Shown one piece after another: positions 19,855 to 28,472 of a stretch of DNA of 64,000 nucleotides. The DNA comes from Streptomyces antibioticus (GTDB lineage: Bacteria; Actinomycetota; Actinomycetes; Streptomycetales; Streptomycetaceae). The notes beneath the pieces are model-generated. The model was given only the letters and a program-made list of their open reading frames with translations, had not been told where the DNA came from and searched no databases. The position numbers were made by a program, and so were the translations under genes. Within the stretch, counting starts at the first letter, position 1; every line of letters begins with the position of its first letter. The stretch lies in the NCBI RefSeq assembly GCF_001514065.1, contig NZ_KQ948428.1, positions 437,525 through 501,524 of the forward strand, in the 5' to 3' direction.

Positions 19855-20440
19855 GGCATCCGCCGCCGAGACCCCCGCGGCGCCGGACACCGTCAAGATC
19901 CTGATCGCCGGGGGCTTCGGCGTCGGCAAGACGACGATGGTCGGGTCGGTGAGCGAGATCGTGCCGCTGCGCACGGAGGAGCCGCTGACCATGGCCGGGC
20001 TCGGGGTCGACGACCTCGCCGGCATCGAGCGGAAGAAGGCCACCACGGTGGCCCTGGACTTCGGCCGGATCACCATCAACGACCGGCTGGTGCTGTATCT
20101 GTTCGGCACTCCGGGGCAGCAGCGGTTCTGGTTCATGTGGAACGACCTGGCCGTGGGCGCGCTCGGCGCGGTGGTTCTTTTCGACGTGCGCCGGCCGGAG
20201 GCGAGCTTCGCCGCCGTCGACTTCTTCGAGCGGCGCGGCATCCCGTTCGTCGTCGGCGTCAACGGTTTCGACGGTGCGCACCCATATCCGCCCGAGGAGA
20301 TCAGGGATTCGCTCGCGCTGCCGGAGGGGGTGCCGGTGGTGCTGTGCGACGCGCGGGAGCGGGAGTCGTCGCGGGACGTGCTGATCACCCTGCTGGATCT
20401 GCTGATCGCGTCGGCGGTCGGCGGCACAGGTTCCGCATAG
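19841..20440 (+). CDS. cvnD: CvnD Ras-like GTPase (conservon 1)
   Basis: 199 residues from a TTG at 19841 with GAGGGACGG upstream, inside the end of cvnC. P-loop GGFGVGKTT (G1), switch-II-like LFGTPGQQRF (G3) and VNGFD (G4) identify a small MglA/Rab-like GTP-binding protein. It is presumably the output switch of conservon 1, toggled by CvnA-C. No P450 (CvnE) gene follows; the next gene is the GH43 enzyme 116 bp away, with a short inverted repeat ACGGG-taact-CCCGT (20480-20494) in between. Confidence 0.93.
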   Translation: MAGSEASAAETPAAPDTVKILIAGGFGVGKTTMVGSVSEIVPLRTEEPLTMAGLGVDDLAGIERKKATTVALDFGRITINDRLVLYLFGTPGQQRFWFMWNDLAVGALGAVVLFDVRRPEASFAAVDFFERRGIPFVVGVNGFDGAHPYPPEEIRDSLALPEGVPVVLCDARERESSRDVLITLLDLLIASAVGGTGSA

Positions 20441-20556
20441 GTGATCGGCGGAAACCCGCCAACCGTGCCGGAGTGATTGACGGGTAACTCCCGTCCCTCT
20501 ACTTTCCATTCGCCTCGCCGAACCTCGTTCGACATGTCGACCATCTGGAGAGCCGC

Positions 20557-21963
20557 ATGCCCGCAGAGCCGCCCCTCACTCCCCACCTCTCCCGACGCCG
20601 TCTCCTCGGCATGGCCGCCGCCACCCCGCTCGCCGCGACCGGTGCGCTGGCGCTCGGCGCCGGGACCGCGCACGCCGCCGACTCGGCGTACGCCATGGCG
20701 TACTTCACCGAGTCGACCAACCTCGGGGACGGCACCGACTACGGCCTCCACCTCGCCGTCAGCAAGGACGGGCTGCGCTGGACGCCGCTGAACCAGAACA
20801 ACCCGGTGGTCACCCCCACCGAGGGCGCGGGGGGCCTGCGCGACCCGTTCATCCTGCGCAAGCAGGACGGCACGTTCGTGGTGCTCGCCACCGACCTCAA
20901 GGGCACCGACTGGAACTACAACAGCCAGTACATCCACGTCTGGAACTCGACCGACCTGCGCACCTTCACCGGCTACCACCGGCTGAAGCTGCACGACATG
21001 GTCACTCACAGCTGGGCACCGGAGGCCTTCTGGGACGCGGGCCGCGGCCAGTACGCGGTCATCTACTCGTCGGTCAACTCCAGTGGCCACAACGTGATCA
21101 TGGTCAACTACACGACCGACTTCGTCACGGTGTCGGCGCCCCAGGTCTTCTTCGACCCCGGGTACGACGCGATCGACGGCGACATGACCGTGGGCGTGAA
21201 CGGCGTCAACTACCTCTATTTCAAGAACAACGGGAGCGGGACGCTGCTGGGCGCGCGGTCCACGTCCCTCAACCCCGGCAGCTTCACGACCTTCACCTCG
21301 CCGGTCTCGCACGGCGGCACCGAGGCGCCGAACGTCGTCAAGTCCCTCACGTCCGGCACCTACTGGATGTGGGGCGACACCTACACGCCGAACGGCGTCT
21401 TCTACGCCTGGCAGACCACCGACCTCGCGGCGGGCACCTGGACCCCGGTCGACCAGCGGACGTACACCCAGCCGGTCAACTCCAAGCACTGCGGCATCAC
21501 GACGATCACCGGCACCCAGTACGACAACCTCGTCGCCCGGTGGGGCGCGCCCGCCTGGAACCGACTGAAGTCCTACAACTACCCGGCCCGTTACGTCCGG
21601 CACGCCGACTACGTCGGCCGTATCGACGAGTACCCCGTCGAGCCGTACAAGGACTCGCTGTGGAAGCTGGTGCCGGGCCTCGCCGACTCCTCCGCGGTGT
21701 CGTTCCAGTCGGTCAACTACCCGACCCGGTACCTGCGGCACTACGACTACGCGCTGCGGCTGGACGCCAACGACGGCACGTCGACGTTCGCCGCCGACGC
21801 GACGTTCCACCGGACGGCCGGCCTCGCGAACTCCTCGTGGGCATCGTTCCGTTCGTACAACAACCCGACCCGGTACATCCGCCACTACAACTACGTGCTG
21901 CGGATCGATCCGGTCTCGACCGGCACCGAGCAGCAGGACGCGACGTTCGACGTCGGCTACTGA
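20557..21963 (+). CDS. Secreted GH43-like glycosidase with C-terminal AbfB (CBM42-like) domain
   Basis: 468 residues. The N-terminus SRRRLLGMAAATPLAATG ending AHA is a twin-arginine signal peptide. The five-bladed-propeller region (about 42-335) has GH43-type features: an early Asp-containing strand region, GGLRDPFILRKQDGT, SWAPEAFWD and DAIDGDMTV. The C-terminal 130 residues contain three beta-trefoil repeats of the arabinofuranosidase-B type (YPARYVRHADYVGRID, YPTRYLRHYDYALRLD, NPTRYIRHYNYVLRID). It probably removes arabinofuranosyl side chains from plant polysaccharides. The ATG at 20557 follows GGAG. Confidence 0.9.
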   Translation: MPAEPPLTPHLSRRRLLGMAAATPLAATGALALGAGTAHAADSAYAMAYFTESTNLGDGTDYGLHLAVSKDGLRWTPLNQNNPVVTPTEGAGGLRDPFILRKQDGTFVVLATDLKGTDWNYNSQYIHVWNSTDLRTFTGYHRLKLHDMVTHSWAPEAFWDAGRGQYAVIYSSVNSSGHNVIMVNYTTDFVTVSAPQVFFDPGYDAIDGDMTVGVNGVNYLYFKNNGSGTLLGARSTSLNPGSFTTFTSPVSHGGTEAPNVVKSLTSGTYWMWGDTYTPNGVFYAWQTTDLAAGTWTPVDQRTYTQPVNSKHCGITTITGTQYDNLVARWGAPAWNRLKSYNYPARYVRHADYVGRIDEYPVEPYKDSLWKLVPGLADSSAVSFQSVNYPTRYLRHYDYALRLDANDGTSTFAADATFHRTAGLANSSWASFRSYNNPTRYIRHYNYVLRIDPVSTGTEQQDATFDVGY

Positions 21964-21965
21964 GC

Positions 21966-22004
21966 ACTCGGCCGCCGACGCGGGATCCGCGTCGGCGGCC
22001 GAGT
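21966..22004. terminator. Bidirectional terminator, 18-bp perfect stem
   Basis: 21966-21983 and 21987-22004 are perfect inverted complements around a 3-nt GAT loop, lying between the convergent GH43 and OpuAC-type genes. It can terminate both transcripts. Confidence 0.85.
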
Positions 22005-22017
22005 CCGGGAACCGGCG

Positions 22018-22983
22018 TCAGGACGCCAGGCCGGCCGTCTTCAGCCAGTCCTTCGCGACGTCCAGCGGGTCCTTGTTGTCCAACTGGACCTGGGAGTCCA
22101 GGTCGAGGAGCGTCTTGGTGTCCAGCTTCTTGGAGACCGCGTTGAGCGCGTCCACGCCCTCCTGGGAGAGGCCGCTCTTGTAGACCAGCGGGGTCACGTT
22201 CGCGAAGCCGAAGAGGTTCTCCGGGTCCTGGAGGACCACGAACTTGTTCTTCGTGATGTTCGGGTCCGTGGTGAAGATGTCCGCGGCCTGCACGGTGTTC
22301 TTCGCCAGCGCCGCCACGGTCAGCGGGCCGCCCGCGTCGAGCGCCTTGAAGGACTTGAACTTCAGCCCGTATGCCGACTCCAGGCCCTTCAGGCCCTGCT
22401 GCCGGGTCTGGAACTCGGGCGAGCCGCCGATCACCAGCTCCGGGGCGGCCGCCTTGAGGTCCGCCAGGGTGGACTCGCCGGTGAGGTTGTACTTCTTGGC
22501 TGTGTCCGCGTTGATGCTGACGGAGTCCTTGTCCTCGGCGGACGACGACTCCAGCAGCGTCAGCTTGCTGTCGAGCTTGGTCTTGACGGCCGCGTTGACC
22601 TCGTCGGCCGACTTCTGCACCGCCTTGGCGTCGAGGTACGACAGCAGCGAGCCGTTGTACTCGGGCAGGACGGTGATGGAGCCGTTCTTCAGCAGCCCGT
22701 AAGTGACCTCGCGGGAGCCGACGTTGGGCTTGTAGGTGACCTTGATGCCCTTGGCCTTCAGGGCCTCGCCGTAGATGTCGGCGAGCAGGATGCTCTCGGC
22801 GAAGTTGTTGGAGCCGACGACGACCGTGTCGCCGCTCGCCGCCTTGCCGGTGTCCTCGGCCAGAGGGTCGGAACCGTCGTCGGAACCGCATCCCGCCAGC
22901 AGGGCCGCCGAGGCGGCGAGCGCGACGGCCATCGCGCCGGGATGCTTCCGAAGGGACCTGCTGCGTGGGGCGTTGGAAGTCAC
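22018..22983 (-). CDS. Glycine betaine/choline-type ABC substrate-binding lipoprotein (OpuAC family)
   Basis: 321 residues from a GTG at 22983. The signal peptide with lipobox LLAGCGSDD gives a membrane-anchored extracellular lipoprotein. The mature domain is of OpuAC type: VVVGSNNFAESILLADIYGEALKAKG, EYNGSLLSYL and an AADIFTTDPNI hinge region. It should capture quaternary amines (glycine betaine, choline or proline betaine) and deliver them to the permease pair at 27124-28472. The binding-protein and permease genes share orientation but are separated by the opposite-strand conservon 2, an uncommon arrangement. Confidence 0.92.
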   Translation of the reverse strand: MTSNAPRSRSLRKHPGAMAVALAASAALLAGCGSDDGSDPLAEDTGKAASGDTVVVGSNNFAESILLADIYGEALKAKGIKVTYKPNVGSREVTYGLLKNGSITVLPEYNGSLLSYLDAKAVQKSADEVNAAVKTKLDSKLTLLESSSAEDKDSVSINADTAKKYNLTGESTLADLKAAAPELVIGGSPEFQTRQQGLKGLESAYGLKFKSFKALDAGGPLTVAALAKNTVQAADIFTTDPNITKNKFVVLQDPENLFGFANVTPLVYKSGLSQEGVDALNAVSKKLDTKTLLDLDSQVQLDNKDPLDVAKDWLKTAGLAS

Positions 22984-23049
22984 GATTCCCGTTCCGGGCT
23001 GTGTGGGCTGATGAGAGAAAACACGTGCACTGATCCAATCCAGCCAGTT

Positions 23050-23063
23050 CTTGATCAGTCAAG
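23050..23063. promoter_or_regulatory. Inverted repeat CTTGA-tcag-TCAAG, candidate operator
   Basis: A 5-bp-arm inverted repeat in the 265-bp divergent region between the OpuAC-type lipoprotein and conservon 2, about 70 bp upstream of the lipoprotein start. Possibly an operator for osmotic or substrate control. Confidence 0.3.
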
Positions 23064-23100
23064 AGAAGTCTGGTCACCAATTGGCGTCGATGTGTTGCTC

Positions 23101-23112
23101 GTTGTGAACAAC
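23101..23112. promoter_or_regulatory. Inverted repeat GTTGT-ga-ACAAC, candidate operator
   Basis: Perfect 5-bp arms around a 2-bp centre in the AT-richest part of the same divergent region. It may bind a dimeric regulator controlling either or both flanking genes. Confidence 0.3.
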
Positions 23113-23248
23113 AAGTTAAGTGACCCGCAAGGCGACGCGCCCGGCCCGTAATGGATTCTTGACACAGGTGAGCATGATCCACATCGCTCTGAGGCGGTAG
23201 TCTCCGGTTTGTTGGCGAGCGATCAGAATCGGTCACGAAGGAGGCCTG

Positions 23249-25597
23249 TTGTCCATACGGGGTTTCACCAACCGCTGGACCTTCAGGCGCAAGCTCAACC
23301 TGCTGGTCGGCGTGCCGCTGACCGTGGTCGCGGTGCTGCTCGCCTACCTCATCACCGACCAGGTCGGCCGGTCCTCGGACGCCTCGGACGCGGCCCGGCT
23401 GGTCCGGGACAGCAGTGAGGTCGCGACGCTGGTGGACCGGCTGGAGGCCGAGCACCAGCAGGCGATCCTGCTCTCCGTGCGCCACGAGGCCACCAACGAC
23501 GGCGGCACCCCCTCGCAGACCGCCTACCGCGACGCGCAGGTCGCCGTGGACCGGCAGGTCCAGCGGGTCCGCAAGACCTTCGGCGGCCGACTCCCCGCCG
23601 AGGAGGCCCAGGCCCTCAAGGAGATCGACGGCCTGGAGAGCCTGCGCAACACCGTCGAGCAGGCCTATCTCCCCGCCGACAACATCGACCCGGCGTACAC
23701 CAGCGCCGCCCAGGCCCTCATCGACGGCCTCGGCCTGGACCGCAACGCCGCCCTCGCGGCCACCTTCACCGGCAACCTCCTCGACTCGCTGCTGCGCGCC
23801 GACGCCGCCCACAGCGCCTTCGAGACCGGCGTCTTCTCGGCCACGACCGGCGACTCCAACGCGCTCATCGAGTTCATCGGCGCGGTCGGCTCCTACGACG
23901 AGTACACCCACCAGGCCGACCGCTTCGCCCGGTTCGCCACCGACGCGCAGGCCGATCGGCTCGCCGGGATCGAGCACAACAGCGCCCAGGCCGTCATCAA
24001 CGAGCAGTACGCCGAACTCCAGATCGACCCCAGCTCCCTGCAGGCCGGCTCGCCCAGCGAGATCCGCGAGGCCTTCCGCACCGCCTTCGACTCCTACCCC
24101 TCGTACCGCAAGCAGGCGAGTGTCCGGCTCGGCATCACCACCTCGCTCATCGGCCAGATCGCCGACCGCGCCGACGAGGCCTCCTCCGACGCCCTCCACA
24201 ACGCCGTCCTGCTGCTGGGCCTCGCCCTCCTCGGCTTCCTCCTCTGGTTCGCGCTCTCGGTGGTGGTACGGCGCTCCGTGGTCCGCCCGGTGCAGGCGCT
24301 GACCGGCGCCGCCCGGGAGGTCGCCGACGTCGCCGAGCGCGAACTGGCCCGGGTCGCCGCCGACGACGCCGAGGACGACGCCCCGCCGCGGCTCGGGAAG
24401 GTGCCGGTCACCGCACGCGACGAGATCGGCGACCTCGCCGAGGCCTTCAACCACGTGCAGACCACCGCGGTCGCCCTGCTCCAGCGCCAGGTGCTCAGCC
24501 GCCGCAACGTCGCCGAGATGTTCGGCAACGTCGGCCGCCGGGTCAGCAACCTCACCTCCCGGCAGCTGGCGCTGATCGACGCCGTGGAGCGCGGCGAGAC
24601 CGACCCCGAGATCCTCGAACGCCTCTACAGCATCGACCACATCGCGGTCCGCCTGCGCCGCAACGCCGACAGCCTGATGCTGCTGGCCGGCATCCGCGAG
24701 ATCGGCGTCGGCTCCGGCCCGATCGCGCTCACCAACGTCGTACGGGCCGCGCTGGGGCAGATCGAGGGCTTCCGCCGGGTCCAGCTCCAGGCCCGCAGCG
24801 AGGTCATGGTCGAACCGGACGTCATCGGCGACCTGACCCTGATGGTGGCCGAACTCGTCGAGAACGCCGTGTCGTTCTCCCCCGAGGGCAGCCCGGTCGA
24901 GGTGACCGTGCAGAACGCGCCCGAGGGCGCGGTGATCGTGGTCGCCGACCACGGCCTGGGCATGAGCGCCGACCGGCTCGCCGAGGAGAACGCCCGCCTG
25001 GTGCGCCGCGAACGCCTCGACCTCGTCCCCACCAAGGTGCTCGGTCTGTTCGTGGTCGGCGCACTCGCCCGGCGCTGGGAGATCTCCGTCGTCCTCACCC
25101 GCACCGCGGGCGGCGGCGTCACGGCCGAGGTGACCCTGCCGTCCTCGCTGCTGCTGCCGGCGGCGGCCGTGGCGGCGCCGGCCGCGACGACCCCGGCGGC
25201 CGAGCACACCGACTCCGGCCCGCGGCCCGCCTCCGACGACCCCACGGGCCCGCTGCCCCGCCGGATCCCCCGCCGCGACGCCGCCGACGAGACGCCCCTC
25301 ATCCCCGCGGCCCGCAGTGGCGAGCCGCCCGCCACCGACTCCCCGGGCGCCTCGCGCCCCTTGCGCCGCCGTGTCCGCGGCGCCACCCTGCACACCACCA
25401 CCGGCGCGGTCGCCGCGCCCGTCGTACGGCAGGAGGTCCGCCCCGCCGACGCGGAGGCCGTCCGCTCCACCCTCGACGAGTTCGAAGCCGCCGTGGAACG
25501 CGCTCACCGTGACACGGGCACCCACAACGTCGTGGTGCCCGAGGCACCCCCCACCCCGCAAGACCAGAACCACCTCCCGGAAGGAGCGGAGCAGTGA
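23249..25597 (+). CDS. cvnA: CvnA-type sensor histidine kinase-like protein (conservon 2)
   Basis: 782 residues from a TTG at 23249 with a strong GAAGGAGGCC site. Layout: transmembrane helix (about 17-36), a mostly helical extracellular nitrate-sensor-like domain (about 45-320), a second transmembrane helix (about 325-347), HAMP, and an ATPase domain with N-box VAELVENAVSFSP and G-box ADHGLGM. A long Pro/Ala/Arg-rich tail (about 630-782) is probably disordered. The ATG-like start of cvnB overlaps its stop (GTGA). It is only distantly similar to the conservon 1 kinase in the sensor region, so the two should perceive different signals. Confidence 0.93.
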   Translation: MSIRGFTNRWTFRRKLNLLVGVPLTVVAVLLAYLITDQVGRSSDASDAARLVRDSSEVATLVDRLEAEHQQAILLSVRHEATNDGGTPSQTAYRDAQVAVDRQVQRVRKTFGGRLPAEEAQALKEIDGLESLRNTVEQAYLPADNIDPAYTSAAQALIDGLGLDRNAALAATFTGNLLDSLLRADAAHSAFETGVFSATTGDSNALIEFIGAVGSYDEYTHQADRFARFATDAQADRLAGIEHNSAQAVINEQYAELQIDPSSLQAGSPSEIREAFRTAFDSYPSYRKQASVRLGITTSLIGQIADRADEASSDALHNAVLLLGLALLGFLLWFALSVVVRRSVVRPVQALTGAAREVADVAERELARVAADDAEDDAPPRLGKVPVTARDEIGDLAEAFNHVQTTAVALLQRQVLSRRNVAEMFGNVGRRVSNLTSRQLALIDAVERGETDPEILERLYSIDHIAVRLRRNADSLMLLAGIREIGVGSGPIALTNVVRAALGQIEGFRRVQLQARSEVMVEPDVIGDLTLMVAELVENAVSFSPEGSPVEVTVQNAPEGAVIVVADHGLGMSADRLAEENARLVRRERLDLVPTKVLGLFVVGALARRWEISVVLTRTAGGGVTAEVTLPSSLLLPAAAVAAPAATTPAAEHTDSGPRPASDDPTGPLPRRIPRRDAADETPLIPAARSGEPPATDSPGASRPLRRRVRGATLHTTTGAVAAPVVRQEVRPADAEAVRSTLDEFEAAVERAHRDTGTHNVVVPEAPPTPQDQNHLPEGAEQ

Positions 25598-26043
25598 GTG
25601 AGCCGATCTCGGCCGAACTCAAGGCCGCCGCAGCCGACTTCACCTGGCTGTTGAATCGTTTCGCGACCGAGACCGCGGGCGTCGTCGACGCCATCGCCGT
25701 CTCCTCCGACGGACTGCTCATCGCGGTCTCCGAACTCCGCGAGCACGCCGACTCCGAACGCCTCGCCGCGATCGTCTCCGGCATCACCAGCCTCGCCGCG
25801 GGCGCCTCCGGCAACTACGGGCTCGGTGGCCTCAACAAGGTCATCATCGACCTGGAGGGCGGCCACGTCCTGGTCTCCGCGATCGGCAGCGGCGCCGTCC
25901 TCGGCGTCGTCACCGACAAGGAGGCCAAGCTCGGCAACATCGCCTACGAGATGACGGTGTTCGCCAACCGGGCCGGCAGCGCGCTCAGCCCCCAGCTGGT
26001 GCTCGCGCTGAAGAACAGCGTCGGCTCACCATCGGCCCTGTAG
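25594..26043 (+). CDS. cvnB: CvnB roadblock/LC7 domain protein (conservon 2)
   Basis: 149 residues from a GTG overlapping the cvnA stop by 4 bp, with AAGGAG upstream. Roadblock/LC7 fold: FTWLLNRFATETAGVVDAIAVSSDGLLIAVS, then the Gly-rich SGNYGLGGLNKVIIDLEGG. Expected to act as partner or activating factor of the downstream GTPase. Confidence 0.93.
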   Translation: MSEPISAELKAAAADFTWLLNRFATETAGVVDAIAVSSDGLLIAVSELREHADSERLAAIVSGITSLAAGASGNYGLGGLNKVIIDLEGGHVLVSAIGSGAVLGVVTDKEAKLGNIAYEMTVFANRAGSALSPQLVLALKNSVGSPSAL

Positions 26044-26062
26044 ACCGGGACGGACACATTCC

Positions 26063-26488
26063 ATGGCGGACGGCTCCCCAGCCGCGGGCGACGACCCGGT
26101 CGGCCCCGCCCCCGCCGTACGGCCGTTCCTGGTCACCGCCGGTCGGGTGGCGGCCGGTCCGACCGGACGGGCGATGCCCGTCGAGACCCAGGTGGTGGCC
26201 ACCGTCGAGGGTCTCGGCGCGCTCGACGGGCTCTCCTTCGAACAGCACGACATCGTCGCCGCCTGCCGCCGCCCGCAGTCCATCGCGGAGCTCGCGGCCC
26301 GGCTGCGGCTGCATCTCAACGTGGTCCGGGTCCTCGCCGAGGACCTGCGCGAAGAGGGGCGGCTGACGGTGCACGTGCCCGACTCCGATGCCACGCACGA
26401 CGCTTCCGTCCTGCGCAGACTGATCGATGGCCTGCGCGCCATCCCCGACTCCGGGAAGGTACTCCGTGACAACGGCGACAACGGCTGA
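26063..26488 (+). CDS. cvnC: CvnC DUF742 protein (conservon 2)
   Basis: 141 residues from the ATG at 26063. VRPFLVTAGRV near the N-terminus and the winged-helix-like QSIAELAARLRLHLNVVRVLAEDLREEGRL identify DUF742. It is longer at the C-terminus than its conservon 1 counterpart, and that extension overlaps cvnD by 23 bp. Confidence 0.93.
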   Translation: MADGSPAAGDDPVGPAPAVRPFLVTAGRVAAGPTGRAMPVETQVVATVEGLGALDGLSFEQHDIVAACRRPQSIAELAARLRLHLNVVRVLAEDLREEGRLTVHVPDSDATHDASVLRRLIDGLRAIPDSGKVLRDNGDNG

Positions 26489-27050
26489 ACCGGCCGCCGT
26501 ACGACCGCCGCTGCCGGTCAAGATGGTGATCGCGGGCGGCTTCGGCGTGGGCAAGACCACCGCCGTCGGCGCGATCTCCGAGATCGAGCCGCTGACCACC
26601 GAGGCGGCCATCACCGAGGTCGCGGCGGGCGTGGACGACCTCTCGCTCACCCCGCAGAAGACCACGACCACGGTGGCGATGGACTTCGGCTGCATCACCA
26701 TCGACCCGACCCTGAAGCTGTATCTGTTCGGCACGCCCGGACAGGAGCGGTTCGGGTTCATGTGGGACGACATCGTCGAGGGCGCGGTCGGCGGGCTGGT
26801 CATCGTCGACACCCGGCGGCTCGACGACTGCTACGCCGCCGTCGACTACTTCGAGCACAAGCGGATCCCGTTCGCGGTCGCCGCCAACGCCTTCGACGGC
26901 AAGGTCGAGCACACCCTGGACGAGGTCCGCTGGGCGCTCGACGTGGCCGACCACGTCCCCGTCGTCGTCTTCGACGCACGCGAGACCGGCTCGGTGCGGG
27001 ACGCCCTGCTGGTCGTACTCGAACTGGCCCTGGCCCGCACCGAGTCCTGA
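26466..27050 (+). CDS. cvnD: CvnD Ras-like GTPase (conservon 2)
   Basis: 194 residues from the GTG at 26466, chosen because the P-loop GGFGVGKTT then falls near residue 25 as in its paralogue. G3 is LFGTPGQERF. At the G4 position it reads AANAFD rather than VNGFD, keeping the Asn and Asp. Last gene of conservon 2; no CvnE P450 follows. Confidence 0.92.
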   Translation: MTTATTAEPAAVRPPLPVKMVIAGGFGVGKTTAVGAISEIEPLTTEAAITEVAAGVDDLSLTPQKTTTTVAMDFGCITIDPTLKLYLFGTPGQERFGFMWDDIVEGAVGGLVIVDTRRLDDCYAAVDYFEHKRIPFAVAANAFDGKVEHTLDEVRWALDVADHVPVVVFDARETGSVRDALLVVLELALARTES

Positions 27051-27065
27051 GCTGTCGAACGCGGA

Positions 27066-27096
27066 CAACCCGGGCCGTTCGTACGAGCCCGGGTTG
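27066..27096. terminator. Terminator between conservon 2 and the betaine permease operon
   Basis: CAACCCGGGC (27066-27075) and GCCCGGGTTG (27087-27096) form a perfect 10-bp stem with an 11-nt loop between convergent genes, suiting a bidirectional terminator. Confidence 0.7.
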
Positions 27097-27123
27097 CCCA
27101 CGTCCGTGTCGCGTCGCCGCGTG

Positions 27124-27792
27124 TCAGCCGCTGCGCCGGACCCCCGGCGACACCGCGAACCGCCCCGCCGCCCAGAACACGGCGAGCGTCGCCAGTGCCA
27201 TGCCGGCGACCAGGGTGGCGCCGCCCACGACCTTCTCGTAGTCGCGTTGGTAGAGCCCGTCGATGATGAACCGGCCGAGGCCGCCGAGGCCGACGTACGC
27301 GGCGATGGTGGCCGTGGAGACGATCTGGATGGCGCCCGAGCGGATGCCGCTGAGCACCAGCGGGAGCGCGGCCGGGAGTTCGACCTGGAACAGCACCCCG
27401 GCCTCGCTCATGCCCATGCCCCGCGCCGCGTCCACCGGCGAGGGATCGACGGAGCGCATCGCCTCGTACGTGGTGACCAGGATGGGCGGCACGGCGAGGA
27501 CGACCAGCGGCACCATGACGTTGATCAGGCCGAACCCGTACAGCAGGGTCAGCAGCACCAGCAGACCGAAGGTGGGCAGCGCCCGCCAGGCGGTGGCGAT
27601 GAGCGAGAGGGCGTTGCCGCCGCGGCCGTAGTGGCCGGTGACCAGGCCGACCGGCAGGCCGATCAGGACGGCCAGGCCCAGCGCCTCCAGGGTGTAGCCG
27701 AGGTGTTCGGCGAGCCGGGTGGGGATGCCGTCGTAGCCGTGCCAGTGCGCGTTGTCGCTGAAGAACGCGTCGATGAAGTGGAACAGGTTCAT
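27124..27792 (-). CDS. Betaine/choline-type ABC transporter permease (OpuAB-like), second permease
   Basis: 222 residues from an ATG that overlaps the preceding permease stop by one base (TGATG). Around five or six hydrophobic helices; the EAA loop segment EAMRSVDPSPVDAARGMGMSEAGVLFQVELPAALPLVLSG is diagnostic for ABC importer membrane subunits. It pairs with the 27792-28472 permease to form the channel. Operon order is ATPase, permease, permease; the matching binding protein lies across conservon 2. Confidence 0.92.
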   Translation of the reverse strand: MNLFHFIDAFFSDNAHWHGYDGIPTRLAEHLGYTLEALGLAVLIGLPVGLVTGHYGRGGNALSLIATAWRALPTFGLLVLLTLLYGFGLINVMVPLVVLAVPPILVTTYEAMRSVDPSPVDAARGMGMSEAGVLFQVELPAALPLVLSGIRSGAIQIVSTATIAAYVGLGGLGRFIIDGLYQRDYEKVVGGATLVAGMALATLAVFWAAGRFAVSPGVRRSG

Positions 27793-28472
27793 CAGACTTC
27801 CTTCGCACTCGTCCGCGCACGCGTCACCCGGCGCGGCATCCACGGCGTCAGCACCAGTCGTACGACGACCAGGGTGCCGTCGGCGAGGAGGGCGAGCAGC
27901 GCCATGCTGAGCACGGCGTTCACGGCGAGCTCGGGCCGGTTGTAGATGTTGGCGTCGTTGATGAGATTGCCGAGGGCGCCCTGGTTGCCGATGATGCTGC
28001 CGATGCTGACCAGGCTGATGCTGGACACGGTGGCGACCCGCAGGCCCGCGATGATGGCGGGCACCGCGATCGGCAACTGGACCTGGACGTAACGGCGTAC
28101 CGGTCCGAGGCCCATGGCGGTCGCGGCGGCAAGGGTCTCCTGCGGGACCGAGCGGACGCCGTCGACGATCGCCGGGACCAGCACGACGAGGCTGTAGACG
28201 GTGAGCGGGATCATCACCGTGAGCTCGGTCTGGCCGGTGTAGTCGATGAGGAGGACGAAGAAGGCCAGCGAGGGGATCGCGTAGAGGATCGTGGTCACCC
28301 AGAGCACCGGCGGGTACAACCAGCGGAAGCGCACGCAGAGTTGGGCCAGCGGGAGCGAGACCAGCAGCCCGGCGAGGACCGGGAGCAGGGCCTCGCGCAG
28401 ATGCAGGCCGACCAGGCCGAGCCAGCTGTGCTGAAGGTCGCTGGGGATGTCGAAGAGGCGGTCCCAGTTCAT
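27792..28472 (-). CDS. Betaine/choline-type ABC transporter permease (OpuAB-like), first permease
   Basis: 226 residues. The ATG overlaps the ATPase stop as ATGA (28469-28472). Multiple transmembrane helices (for example LLPVLAGLLVSLPLA, LWVTTILYAIPSLAFFVLLI) and an EAA loop VPQETLAAATAMGLGPVRRYVQVQLPIAVPAIIAG. It is one half of the heterodimeric permease of the quaternary-amine importer. Confidence 0.92.
   Translation of the reverse strand: MNWDRLFDIPSDLQHSWLGLVGLHLREALLPVLAGLLVSLPLAQLCVRFRWLYPPVLWVTTILYAIPSLAFFVLLIDYTGQTELTVMIPLTVYSLVVLVPAIVDGVRSVPQETLAAATAMGLGPVRRYVQVQLPIAVPAIIAGLRVATVSSISLVSIGSIIGNQGALGNLINDANIYNRPELAVNAVLSMALLALLADGTLVVVRLVLTPWMPRRVTRARTSAKEV

Noticed and set aside
21713..25573. 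1286-residue open frame on the minus strand across the GH43 end, the OpuAC gene and conservon 2
   Set aside because: It is a shadow frame opposite well-supported genes, rich in Arg/Gly/Val with no domain, and it spans two transcription units.
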